A DNA stretch of 64,000 nt from Acidobacteriota bacterium (GTDB taxonomy: Bacteria > Acidobacteriota > Vicinamibacteria > Vicinamibacterales > UBA2999): positions 1 to 64,000 of the forward strand of contig JAGNJW010000016.1 in the NCBI GenBank assembly GCA_018000455.1, written 5' to 3'. Shown piece by piece: positions 56,210 to 64,000 of the stretch. A program made the position numbers and the translations under genes. The notes under the pieces were generated by a model that was given only the letters and a program-made list of their open reading frames with translations, did no database searches and had not been told where the DNA came from. The stretch's first letter is position 1. The number at the start of each line of letters is the position of its first letter.

Positions 56210-56976
56210 CGAAAATCAGGGCGATGGTCGTGGACGACGAGGCGATGGCGCGCGAACGCGTCGTCAGCATGCTCCGCCAGGAGCAGGATATCGAACTCAT
56301 CGGCGAGTGCAGCGACGGCCAGCAGGCAGTGAGTGCCATCAACACCCAGCACCCCGACCTGGTGTTCCTCGACGTGCAGATGCCGGCCTGCGACGGCTTT
56401 GGCGTGATCCAACAGGTGGGGCCCGAGAGAATGCCGGCGGTGGTGTTTGTCACGGCCTACGACGAGTACGCGCTGCGCGCTTTCGAAGTGCACGCCATCG
56501 ACTACCTGCTCAAGCCGTTCGGCCGCGAACGCTTCCAGCAGACATTGCAGCATGCCCGCGCCCACGTGGAGCGCCGACGCGCCGGCGACCTCGGCAAGCG
56601 CCTAATGGCGCTCGTCCACGACGTCAAGCCCGAGCCGCAGAAACTCGATCGGCTGGTCGTGAAGTCGGGCGGCCGCGTCTTCTTCCTGCGCACCGAAGAC
56701 ATCGTCTGGATCGAGGCCGCCGGCAACTACGTGCGGCTTCACCTCGGCGACGACTCGCACCTGTTCCGCGAGACCATGAACGGCGTGGAGGCCCGGCTCG
56801 ATCCGCGCCGCTTCGTGCGTATTCACCGCTCCCGCATCGTCAACAGCGATCGCATCAAGGAACTGCAGCCGTGGTTCAACGGCGAGTACGTCGTCGTGCT
56901 CCAGAACGGCACGCGGCTGACGCTGAGCCGTGGCTACCGCGAGAAGCTGCAGGAGCGCCTCGGCAAGAACTTCTGA
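56206..56976 (+). CDS. LytTR-family response regulator
   Basis: A 256-residue protein starting at GTG 56206 with GGAGG upstream. The receiver domain (1 to about 120) has VDDEA, phospho-acceptor Asp in LVFLDVQMP, VFVTAYDEYALRAF and the YLLKPF lysine. The C-terminal LytTR DNA-binding domain (about 150-256) has DIVWIEAAGNYVRLH and RFVRIHRSRIVNSDRI. It is regulated by the LytS-type kinase. The divergently ending TonB receptor may be a target, but nothing proves this. Confidence 0.9.
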   Translation: MTKIRAMVVDDEAMARERVVSMLRQEQDIELIGECSDGQQAVSAINTQHPDLVFLDVQMPACDGFGVIQQVGPERMPAVVFVTAYDEYALRAFEVHAIDYLLKPFGRERFQQTLQHARAHVERRRAGDLGKRLMALVHDVKPEPQKLDRLVVKSGGRVFFLRTEDIVWIEAAGNYVRLHLGDDSHLFRETMNGVEARLDPRRFVRIHRSRIVNSDRIKELQPWFNGEYVVVLQNGTRLTLSRGYREKLQERLGKNF

Positions 56977-57111
56977 CCCTCGTCGGAACGCCCGCCGGGC
57001 ACCGCCGGGCCCGGCGCGGTGTCCGCCTGCGACACAGGCGCGTCCCGCTGCCGGACACGTCTGCATCGCCACGGCGCTTGCCGCCGAACGCCTTACCCGC
57101 CGCCGTACATG

Positions 57112-57149
57112 ACGAAGGGCCGGACGGCATCAGCCGCCCGGCCCTTCGT
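57112..57149. terminator. 12-bp perfect hairpin between convergent genes
   Basis: ACGAAGGGCCGG (57112-57123) pairs with CCGGCCCTTCGT (57138-57149). It lies 18 nt beyond the stop of the minus-strand TonB receptor and could serve both strands. Confidence 0.6.
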
Positions 57150-57167
57150 GTCTTCAGAGGCGTGGAG

Positions 57168-60041
57168 CTACCAGTCGAACTTCACACCGAACTTCGCGAT
57201 CCGCGGACCGAGCACCGTCGTGGCCCGCTCGAACGACGAGCCACCGCGCCAGTTGGTGTTGACGGCGGTGTTCGAGTTCATGACGTTGAAGAGGTCGGCG
57301 AACACGGCCGCGCGGGCCTTACTGCCAAAGCGCATCCGCTTCTCGGCGCGGATGTCGACCACCGACACCGTGTCCTGACGGCGCTCGCCGATCGGCTCGG
57401 CCAGGAAGATCTGGTTGCCGTAGTTGAGCCGCGCCTGGAAGGTGCGGCCGAACGGCGCACCGGTCTGGACCTTCCACACCGGCGTGACCGTGACACCCCA
57501 GCCCGCATCCACTGAACCGCTCAGCTTGGCGTTCCAGTTGGTGTAGTCGTTCTCGGTCTTCTCGTTGGGGTTGGTCGGATAGCTGCCGAAGAACGAGAAG
57601 TTCGAGACGGCGGTGCCGACCCGGTTGTTGAAGTAGTTGTTGCCGAACTCGTTGGTCCAGGTGTACGACAACGAGGCCAGCGCCGACCAGCGGTTCGAAT
57701 AGCGCTTGTTGGCCGACAGCTCGAACGTCTTGTAGGTGCCCTCGTAGCCGTCCACGTTCGTGACGAGCTGGTTCGACGCGCTGAGCAGTGACGGGTCGAG
57801 ATTGAGCGCCGTCATCGAGCGGTCGTCGGAGGTGCCGTTGAGGCCGTCCGGGCCCGGATCGACGATCGACACCGGCACGTTGTAGGCGCCGAACGGACGC
57901 AGCGAGTTGACCTGCTGCCAGCCGTTCTGGTCGTTCTTCCACACGAAGCCGGCACGCACGCCGAGATCCGCCAGGACCGAACGCTCGACGAAGAGCGACG
58001 CTTCGTCGGTATAAGCGTTGCTGAGATCGCCATCCAGTGACACGTTGGCGGCGCCGCCGAAGCGCTGTTCGAGCGCGCCCTGTTCGCCGCTCTGGAACAC
58101 GCGGTCGCCGTTCAGGTCGTTCCAGACGTAGTCGCTGTACTGGTTGGCCGTGTTCGGGTTCAGGGCGTCGGCCAGGTTGACGCCGGTGTTGAAGTAGAAG
58201 CGGCCGATGTTGGCCTTGACCACCGTCGTGCCGTCGCCCATCACGTCGTAGCTGGCACCGAGCCGGGGCACGAGGTGGTTGAAGCTGACGATGCTGGAGC
58301 GTTCAGCGAACGTCTCGGCCGTCGAGAAGCGGCCGGCCGGCCGGGTCTGCTCGGGCAGCCACACGCGGTAGCGGTCGAAGCGGGCGCCGGCGTTCACGGT
58401 AAGACGCTGAATCGTCCAGGTGTCGGTGACGAAGAAGCTCGTGGTGGCCAGGGCGTTCTTGGCGTCGGCGTTGTTCTGCAGACGCACCGAGGCCGGCGTG
58501 ACGCCAGCGAGCGGCCCCGTCAGGTCGCCGTTGACGAAGTGGATCACGTTGTTGGCGTAGGCCTGGTTCCACAGCGTCTGACCGGATTCAGCGAGGTATT
58601 CGCCGCCCGTCTTCAGGTTATGCGAGCCGCCGAGGAAGTTGTCCTTGAAGTAGCTGAGCGACCCCGTGAACTGGTTGCGCCGCCGACGCGATTCCCAGTC
58701 GCGGCCGCCGCCGAGGATCTGGTTGGTCGTGAACGACTCGTAGCGCGCGTCACCGGTGTTGCTGTTGAGGCCGAAGTTGTAGCCGAACTGGCCGGCGCGG
58801 AACTCGGCGAACATGTTCTGGTTGATGGTGCCGTTCCACTCGCCCTTGAAGACCCAGCTCGGCGAGTCCTGCAGGGTCGTGGAGTCGGCCGTGATGTGAA
58901 TCGGCGCGCCGACGCGGTTGCTGCTGTCGGTGCGGTTGGGCTGCGTCTTGGTGCCGTGCTGCAGGTAGGCGACGAACTTGTTGTTCTGGTTCATCTGATA
59001 CGTGAGCTTACCGGTGTAGTTGCGCAGCTTGGTGTTGAACGGGGTGCCGTCGAGGAAGCTGCCCGAGGGCGGCGCCGCGACCGAGTTGCGCTGGTCGAGG
59101 AACGCGCCGAAGCCCCAGATCTGGTCTCTCAGGATCGGCCCGCCGATGCCGATGTTGGTGTTCTTGTAGCTCGCCAGGCGGTTGCCGTCGGGCCGGATCG
59201 AGGCACCGGGCGAGGGAATGACCTGATCGGCCGCCAGGTTTCTGCTCTGCAGGCTCTCGTCTTCCATGTCGTAGTAGAAGTTCACGCTCGGCGTGTTGCC
59301 ACCGCTCTTGCTGACGAACTGCGTCAGCACGCCGGAATTGGGCATCTCGGCCGAGTTGGCCGCCGCGCCGATGAAGACCTCTTCGAAGGAGCCGTAGTCG
59401 AGGTAGAAGCCAGCCGCCGAGGTGCCTTCGGTGGTGTTGATGCCCTCGACCAGCGGACGGTTCTGGCCCGAGTAGCCGTAGGCGAAGTAGGTGGTCTGCG
59501 TGCCCATGGTGGCGCCGCCGACGTCCACGCGGTTGAGCGTGACCGACGGGGTGGTGGCGAGCAGCGACCACATGTCACGTGCGTTGGGCAGTGCGGCCAG
59601 GCTCTGCGAGTCGAAGTTGGTCTGCAGGCGCGTGGCGGTGGTGTCGATGACCGGCGATTCGCCGCTCACGACCAGCGTTTCGTTGAGCGAGGCGACCGCG
59701 AGCGTCACGTTGACCTGGGCGTTGAATCCCAGGGTGATGCGGACGCCGTCGCGCTTGACGGGGCCGAAACCCGCCAGCTCGTACAAGAGCGAGTACTCGC
59801 CCGGAGGTGCGGCTGGGAAGCGGTAGATGCCCGCCTCGTTGGTCACGGCCGAGAGCGCCCCGATCTGGGCGGGGCTCGTGGCGGTGACGGTGACACCGGG
59901 CAAGACGCCGCCCTGTGCGTCCTTGACGTCTCCCGAAATGCTGCCTGTCGAACTCGCGCCGCCGCCCTGCGCGAATGCGCTCGGGACGGCCAACAGCAAC
60001 ACTGCTGCCAGCGCGAGCAGAATCCTGCTCGAACGTGCCAT
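57168..60041 (-). CDS. Oar-like TonB-dependent outer-membrane receptor
   Basis: A 957-residue protein with signal peptide MARSSRILLALAAVLLLAVPSAFAQ. A regulatory-like beta-sandwich (GSISGDVKDAQGGVLPGVTV) is followed by a plug with LPNARDMWSLLATTPSV and a long barrel ending IAKFGVKFDW (aromatic C-terminal residue). CAGGAGGC precedes ATG 60041 at optimal spacing, a stronger site than most genes here have, so expression may be high. The substrate is unknown. It differs from the receptor at 1035 in the plug (NARDMW versus NGRSVIS). Confidence 0.88.
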   Translation of the reverse strand: MARSSRILLALAAVLLLAVPSAFAQGGGASSTGSISGDVKDAQGGVLPGVTVTATSPAQIGALSAVTNEAGIYRFPAAPPGEYSLLYELAGFGPVKRDGVRITLGFNAQVNVTLAVASLNETLVVSGESPVIDTTATRLQTNFDSQSLAALPNARDMWSLLATTPSVTLNRVDVGGATMGTQTTYFAYGYSGQNRPLVEGINTTEGTSAAGFYLDYGSFEEVFIGAAANSAEMPNSGVLTQFVSKSGGNTPSVNFYYDMEDESLQSRNLAADQVIPSPGASIRPDGNRLASYKNTNIGIGGPILRDQIWGFGAFLDQRNSVAAPPSGSFLDGTPFNTKLRNYTGKLTYQMNQNNKFVAYLQHGTKTQPNRTDSSNRVGAPIHITADSTTLQDSPSWVFKGEWNGTINQNMFAEFRAGQFGYNFGLNSNTGDARYESFTTNQILGGGRDWESRRRRNQFTGSLSYFKDNFLGGSHNLKTGGEYLAESGQTLWNQAYANNVIHFVNGDLTGPLAGVTPASVRLQNNADAKNALATTSFFVTDTWTIQRLTVNAGARFDRYRVWLPEQTRPAGRFSTAETFAERSSIVSFNHLVPRLGASYDVMGDGTTVVKANIGRFYFNTGVNLADALNPNTANQYSDYVWNDLNGDRVFQSGEQGALEQRFGGAANVSLDGDLSNAYTDEASLFVERSVLADLGVRAGFVWKNDQNGWQQVNSLRPFGAYNVPVSIVDPGPDGLNGTSDDRSMTALNLDPSLLSASNQLVTNVDGYEGTYKTFELSANKRYSNRWSALASLSYTWTNEFGNNYFNNRVGTAVSNFSFFGSYPTNPNEKTENDYTNWNAKLSGSVDAGWGVTVTPVWKVQTGAPFGRTFQARLNYGNQIFLAEPIGERRQDTVSVVDIRAEKRMRFGSKARAAVFADLFNVMNSNTAVNTNWRGGSSFERATTVLGPRIAKFGVKFDW

Positions 60042-60483
60042 GGAAATAGCCTCCTGTGGGGTGGTCGTGCAACACGCACCGGAGCCACTCGAGGCCCCGA
60101 ACGTGAAATCGGACCCGGGCGTCGATACGTTCGACGCCGTCGTCCGCCTTCACTACAGCAAGGGCGATGCCCGTTTTACAAAAAGACGCCGCAAGACGCC
60201 CGGTCGTTCCCCCGGCCAGCGGTGGCTGGTGTGACGAGTGGCGACGATTGGGGACGAACGGCCGTTTCGGCGGGATTCCTTTCGGTTTTGACTGGGAGGG
60301 CCGTTCGCAATCGCGCTCCGCTGGGTAGCGTGCGGTCTGTATGGCCGGCGCCAGGCCAGCTGGCGCTGCCGCCATACGGGCCAAGAGGGTCTCGATGTTC
60401 GGGTTTTTGGGCTCGCGCGATTCAAGAACTCGAACCGCGCCGGCCGAACGCGAGCTTGTCCACTGGAAGCGCGCCCAGGGGAC
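60042..60483. other. 442-bp gene-free stretch upstream of the TonB receptor
   Basis: No coding frame here has family-like composition; ORFs across it are shadows. It contains the receptor ribosome-binding site and an A-rich spot (TTTTACAAAAAG near 60174-60185), plausible promoter territory. The rhomboid gene ends at 60484. No repeat or RNA structure was recognised. Confidence 0.5.
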
Positions 60484-61326
60484 CTAGTTGAGGAGCAGGG
60501 GCAGGGCGGTGACGACCGAGGCCACGACGGCCACCAGCGTGATGGCGAGACAGGCGGCGGCGCCCACGAGGTGATCGATGCGTTCCGGCCGCAGCGGGTC
60601 CAGGAGCAGGCTGGCCAGGTAGCCGCCGACGAAGCCGCCGAGGTGGGCCTGATTGTCGATGCCGCTGCCGATCAGGCCGAAGATCCCCATGAAGATGGCA
60701 TACTGCACGCCGGTTTGCCCGACGTGACGGCTGCCGGTGCGCCTGCCGTAGTAGACCAGCGCCCCCAGCAGCCCGAAGATTGGCGCCGAGGCGCCGACCG
60801 TCAACTGCCCCCCGCCGATGAGTGGCAGGCCGCCGAGAAAGCGGCCGGCCACCGAGCTGAACGTGAAGCCGACGACACCGGCCGCGGTGTAGATGAGCAC
60901 CATCCGTCCCGGGCCGTAGAGTTCGGCCACCCCCGGCGCCAGCAGCCTGATCCAGTAAAGGTTGAAGGCGATGTGGATCAACCCTCCATGCAGCCACCCG
61001 GCCGTGACCACCGTCCACCAGTGGCCCAGGACGAAGACCGGAATGCTGCCGCTGGCGCCGAGCAAGATGAGCGCCTGCTGGCTGGGAGCGAGCATTGGCC
61101 GCAGGCTGGCCCCCGAGAGCAGCAGCGACACCAGGTAGAGCGTGAGCGTCCCGCCCATCACCAGCGGCACGAAGCCCAGGTCCTGGCCGAGCCGGCGAAA
61201 CGCGGGCGCGTAGCCCCACAGGCCGGGATTGCGACGGTTGCAGTTGTAGCAGACGGCGTCGTTCACCCCGACAAGCGTCCCGCAGGACGTGCAGATGACG
61301 GAGCCCGAGGTCTGGCGCTTGAACAC
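60484..61326 (-). CDS. rhomboid-family intramembrane serine protease with N-terminal zinc ribbon
   Basis: A 280-residue inner-membrane protein. The N-terminus has a zinc ribbon (CTSCG at 12-16, CYNC at 26-29), an extension of many acidobacterial rhomboids. The rhomboid core has WLHGGLIHIAFN (113-122), catalytic Ser180 in GASAPIFG and His228 in QAHLGGFVGGY, so the Ser-His dyad is intact. It cleaves membrane helices of other proteins; the substrate is unknown. ATG 61326 directly opens the ribbon. Confidence 0.88.
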   Translation of the reverse strand: MFKRQTSGSVICTSCGTLVGVNDAVCYNCNRRNPGLWGYAPAFRRLGQDLGFVPLVMGGTLTLYLVSLLLSGASLRPMLAPSQQALILLGASGSIPVFVLGHWWTVVTAGWLHGGLIHIAFNLYWIRLLAPGVAELYGPGRMVLIYTAAGVVGFTFSSVAGRFLGGLPLIGGGQLTVGASAPIFGLLGALVYYGRRTGSRHVGQTGVQYAIFMGIFGLIGSGIDNQAHLGGFVGGYLASLLLDPLRPERIDHLVGAAACLAITLVAVVASVVTALPLLLN

Positions 61327-61493
61327 CTGGCTACTCTACTGGAAGTAGCGGCGATACCACGCCAGGCCGGGTTCGAGCGCGTCGACCACGTGGCCCGTCT
61401 CGCGCCAGCCGTGCCCCTTGCCGACTTCACCGCGGCATGGCGTTCCGGACACGCGGCGGGGCGCTCGGAGGCCGCTGTGGGGGTCTGGTACCC

Positions 61494-61499
61494 TACAAT
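61494..61499 (+). promoter_or_regulatory. candidate -10 box (TACAAT), near-leaderless
   Basis: TACAAT ends 9 nt before ATG 61509 of the CNNM-family gene, leaving room for only a 0-3 nt leader. Confidence 0.4.
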
Positions 61500-61508
61500 C
61501 AGGCACGC

Positions 61509-62831
61509 ATGTACGGTATCGGCACAGAAATCGTCGTGGTCCTCCTGCTCCTCGTGGCCAACGGCGTCTTCGCGATGTCGGAAATTTCGATCGTGGCGGC
61601 GCGCAAGGTGCGTCTGCAGCAGCGGGCTGATGATGGCGACCGCCGGGCGGCCGCGGCGCTGGCTCTGGCCATTTCCCCGAACCAGTTCCTGTCGACCGTG
61701 CAGGTCGGCATCTCGCTCGTCGGCGTGCTGGCGGGCGCTTATGGCGGCGCCACCATCGCCGAGCCGCTCCAGGCCACCTTCGAAGGGATGCCGCTGGTTG
61801 CCCCTTACGCGCGCGGGCTGTCGTTCGGGCTGGTCGTGGCCGTCATCACCTATCTGTCGCTCATCATCGGCGAGCTGGTGCCGAAGCGCATCGGGTTGAA
61901 TCACCCGGAGACGATCGCCTCGTGGGTGGCGACGCCGATGCTGTGGCTGGCCCGTCTCGGCGGACCGATTGTGGCACTGCTCACCGGGTCGACGAATCTC
62001 GTGCTGCGGATCTTCGGCGTCAAGGGCGACGTCGAGCTGCACCTGACGGAAGACGAGATTCGCGCCGTGATCAGCCAGGGCGCCGAGAGCGGCGCGCTCG
62101 AAGAGAACGAGGAAAGCCTGGTGCAGCGCGTCTTCCGGATGGGCGACCAGCGTGTGGGCGCCATCATGACGCCGCGGCTCGACATCGAATGGGTGGACGT
62201 CGATGCGGCGGGCGAAGATCTGCGCACGTTCTTGAGCACCCATCAGCACGGGCAGTTCGTGGTCTGCCACGGCTCGCTCGACAACGTACTTGGAACCGTG
62301 CGCGCCGCCGACCTGCTGTCGGTGGCGATGAAGAACTCGCCGATCACCCTGCGCGCGCTGATTCTCGAGCCGCTGTTCGTGCCCGACTCGATGGGCATCT
62401 TCAAGCTGCTCGAAGCCCTCAAGGCGTCGCACCGCCATCTGGCCATCGTGCTCGACGAGTTCGGCGCCGTCGAGGGCCTGGTGACGGCGACCGACCTGCT
62501 CGAGGCGTTCGTCGGCAGCCTGCCCACCGACGCCTTGGCCGACCGGCCGATCGTGGTGCGCGCCGATGGCAGCTGGCTGGTCGACGGCGCGGCGCCGATC
62601 GACGAAGTGGCCAACGAGATCGGCCTCGACGATCTACCCGAGGGCGAGGCTGGTGCCTACCATACGCTCGGCGGCTTCGTGATGGCGCGGCTGGGGCGCA
62701 TCCCGCGCACTGCCGACACCTGCGAATGGGGTGGCATGCGCTTCGAGGTGATGGACATGGACGGGCGCCGCATCGACAAAGTGCTGGTGTCGCGCCCCAC
62801 TGATGCGCCGGCGCCCGGCGCCGGCGACTGA
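61509..62831 (+). CDS. CNNM/HlyC-CorC family membrane protein (DUF21-CBS)
   Basis: A 440-residue protein. The DUF21 membrane domain (1 to about 190) has VANGVFAMSEISIVAAR, LSTVQVGISLVGVLAGAYGG and ELVPKRIGL. A CBS pair follows (GAIMTPRLDIEWVDV, FKLLEALKASHRHLAIVLDEFG). The C-terminal CorC/HlyC FAD-binding-like domain has YHTLGGFVMARLGRIP and MRFEVMDMDGRRIDKV. These proteins are implicated in Mg2+/Co2+ efflux. ATG 61509 is preferred over 61437 because the hydrophobic start and the box upstream fit. Two copies of GCCGGCGACTGAC at the 3' end duplicate the stop context. Confidence 0.87.
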   Translation: MYGIGTEIVVVLLLLVANGVFAMSEISIVAARKVRLQQRADDGDRRAAAALALAISPNQFLSTVQVGISLVGVLAGAYGGATIAEPLQATFEGMPLVAPYARGLSFGLVVAVITYLSLIIGELVPKRIGLNHPETIASWVATPMLWLARLGGPIVALLTGSTNLVLRIFGVKGDVELHLTEDEIRAVISQGAESGALEENEESLVQRVFRMGDQRVGAIMTPRLDIEWVDVDAAGEDLRTFLSTHQHGQFVVCHGSLDNVLGTVRAADLLSVAMKNSPITLRALILEPLFVPDSMGIFKLLEALKASHRHLAIVLDEFGAVEGLVTATDLLEAFVGSLPTDALADRPIVVRADGSWLVDGAAPIDEVANEIGLDDLPEGEAGAYHTLGGFVMARLGRIPRTADTCEWGGMRFEVMDMDGRRIDKVLVSRPTDAPAPGAGD

Positions 62832-62865
62832 CGCCGGCGACTGACGCTCGCTCACTTGGGCTCGC

Positions 62866-63741
62866 TCAGCGGAACGTCCAGACGAAGTTCACCATCGGAA
62901 ACACGAACACCTCGTCCACGCCGAGCGGAGCGGCCAGCCCGAGGTCTGCCGAGAGCCGGCCCGTCATGAAACGCACGCCGGCGCTGGCGATGCCGCCCCC
63001 CTCGAACACGTAGTTCTCGGTCACGAGCTTCACGTGCCGGTGTACGCGGTGCTCGCCGCCCAGCATCACCACGGGCGCACCGTTGTCGTCGACGCGCGCG
63101 TAGGCGTAGCCGACGCCGACCGTGAATGCCGTGTCGCGCGAACCCCGCGTGAGCGCGCCGTAGGCCACGCCCAGGCTGTCGCCGTCGATGTTCATCATGT
63201 GCATCGCACCGATGGCCACTTGCGTGTCGGAGCGCGCGATGACGGTGAACTTCGGCGTGATCCAGAATGGCCGGTCGCCGCCGCCGCCGAAGACGAGCGG
63301 GGTGCCGCCGCCGAGCGAGAAGCGGTCGGTGATCCCCACTTGAACGAATGGGACGAAGATTTCATAGATGCCGAGATAGACGTCACCGCGCTTGAGAGGG
63401 CGTCCCGTCGGGCCGAAGAACAGCCGCGTCGGATTCGGGTCGTCCGGCCAGAACTGCGTGCCCGAGACGTGCCCGCCGATCGTCGTGAGCCTCACGATGT
63501 CCGCAGCGTCGACAGTGAGGATGGCTCCGGCGAGCGTCCGGAAGGTCACGCGGGTGCCGTCGACGGCCTCGACGCGGCCGATGGCACTCGTGCCATCGCG
63601 CAGGCCGATCTCCTGCGTCACCTCGGGCGGTGCGACGGCCACGACGGCGACGGGTGGGGCAGGTGTCTGCGCGAACGACTGCTGGGGAAGCGCCGCCAGC
63701 AGGACCACCGGCAACAGCGCAGCAAAGAGATGTCGGGCCAT
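62866..63741 (-). CDS. outer-membrane-like protein of unknown function
   Basis: A 291-residue protein with GGAGGGG just before ATG 63741. The signal peptide is MARHLFAALLPVVLLAALPQQSFAQ. The first mature part (IGLRDGTSAIGRVEAVDGTRVTFRTLAGAILTV) looks like a small beta domain. The rest has repeating glycine-rich amphipathic strands (FSLGGGTPLVFGGGG, FTVGVGYAYARVD, VTENYVFEGGGIASAGVRF) and ends in the aromatic FVWTFR, typical of an outer-membrane barrel. I do not recognise a named family. Confidence 0.65.
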   Translation of the reverse strand: MARHLFAALLPVVLLAALPQQSFAQTPAPPVAVVAVAPPEVTQEIGLRDGTSAIGRVEAVDGTRVTFRTLAGAILTVDAADIVRLTTIGGHVSGTQFWPDDPNPTRLFFGPTGRPLKRGDVYLGIYEIFVPFVQVGITDRFSLGGGTPLVFGGGGDRPFWITPKFTVIARSDTQVAIGAMHMMNIDGDSLGVAYGALTRGSRDTAFTVGVGYAYARVDDNGAPVVMLGGEHRVHRHVKLVTENYVFEGGGIASAGVRFMTGRLSADLGLAAPLGVDEVFVFPMVNFVWTFR

Positions 63742-63846
63742 GGGCCCCTCCATGCCCAGCCTACCAGTAATGGCAGACGCCCGTCGGCCGCGACGGCGGC
63801 GTGCTGGTTCGTGACAGCGTCGCGACCATGGCCGACGCCCGTCGCG

Positions 63847-63852
63847 ATAGAC
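63847..63852 (+). promoter_or_regulatory. candidate -10 box (TAGACT), near-leaderless
   Basis: TAGACT ends 7 nt before GTG 63860. Confidence 0.3.
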
Positions 63853-63859
63853 TCCCCCT

Positions 63860-64000
63860 GTGACACAGCCCATCGATGAGCAACTGGCCGTGCTGGGGCT
63901 GGTGATCGACGTGCTCCAGCGCTTCGGTGTCCAGCACATGGTCAGTGGCTCCCTGGCGGCGAGCTACTACGTCGAGCCACGGATGACGCGCGATGTCGAT
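63860..64000 (+). CDS. nucleotidyltransferase-like protein (AbiEii/DUF6036-like), N-terminal part
   Basis: The 47 visible codons begin at GTG and include QHMVSGSLAASYYVEPRMTRDVD at the window edge. The G-S..A..Y..PR.T.D.D pattern is the start of the nucleotidyltransferase fold seen in AbiEii-type toxins and related solitary proteins; the final D.D would be metal ligands. The gene runs out of the window, so neither the domain nor a cognate antitoxin can be checked. Confidence 0.6.
   Translation, partial: MTQPIDEQLAVLGLVIDVLQRFGVQHMVSGSLAASYYVEPRMTRDVD

Noticed and set aside
58275..60491. 738-codon plus-strand frame
   Set aside because: Antisense to the second TonB receptor, whose signal peptide, plug and barrel are convincing.

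Overview
The window is about 70% GC and looks like a chromosomal segment of an Acidobacteriota bacterium, most likely class Vicinamibacteria. That placement is inferred from gene content: two very large Oar-type TonB-dependent receptors with an N-terminal carboxypeptidase-regulatory-like domain, fragments of an acidobacterial-style Ser/Thr kinase and a TIGR02999-type ECF sigma factor, and an M36 peptidase with C-terminal FN3-like domains. No rRNA, tRNA, CRISPR array or prophage was seen.

Layout. 1-9.8 kb: end of myo-inositol-phosphate synthase, a possible tiny selenoprotein, a kinase remnant, a TonB receptor, an SRPBCC protein, a CPA2 antiporter, two secreted or membrane proteins, and an AhpD/CMD-like protein whose second active-site Cys is encoded by UGA with a convincing bSECIS hairpin. 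9.9-19.6 kb: alpha-2-macroglobulin plus PBP1C, then glutaryl-CoA dehydrogenase. 19.7-31.5 kb: a respiratory island. 31.6-45.3 kb: methionine genes (a MetX-homoserine dehydrogenase fusion and a trans-sulfuration enzyme), housekeeping and secreted enzymes, TrxC, an amidase and a nucleotide-sugar dehydrogenase. 45.4-45.9 kb: a MITE-like hairpin element beside a broken sigma factor. 46-64 kb: M36 peptidase, Tat-exported PatB-like aminotransferase, cyclophilin, GlgB, a LytS/LytR two-component pair, a second TonB receptor, rhomboid, CNNM transporter, an outer-membrane-like protein and the start of a nucleotidyltransferase.

The respiratory island is the most interesting region. Eight tightly packed, often overlapping genes encode a ba3-type oxidase (subunits IIa, II, I), a Rieske protein, a cytochrome b with b6-like heme spacing, a membrane-anchored octaheme HAO-family cytochrome, the nitrate reductase NapA and a tetraheme NapB made by internal duplication. 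NapC, NapG and NapH are absent. The parsimonious reading is a quinol-oxidising Rieske/cytochrome b module that passes electrons through multiheme cytochromes to periplasmic nitrate (and possibly nitrite or hydroxylamine) chemistry, co-transcribed with a terminal oxidase. An alginate-export-type porin, a Crp/Fnr regulator and a decayed second nap locus (NapD fused to a NapB that has lost one Cys from each heme site) follow.

Two in-frame UGA codons with bSECIS-like hairpins suggest the organism makes selenoproteins. Several genes have a TANNNT box only 6-10 nt before the start codon, suggesting leaderless transcription.
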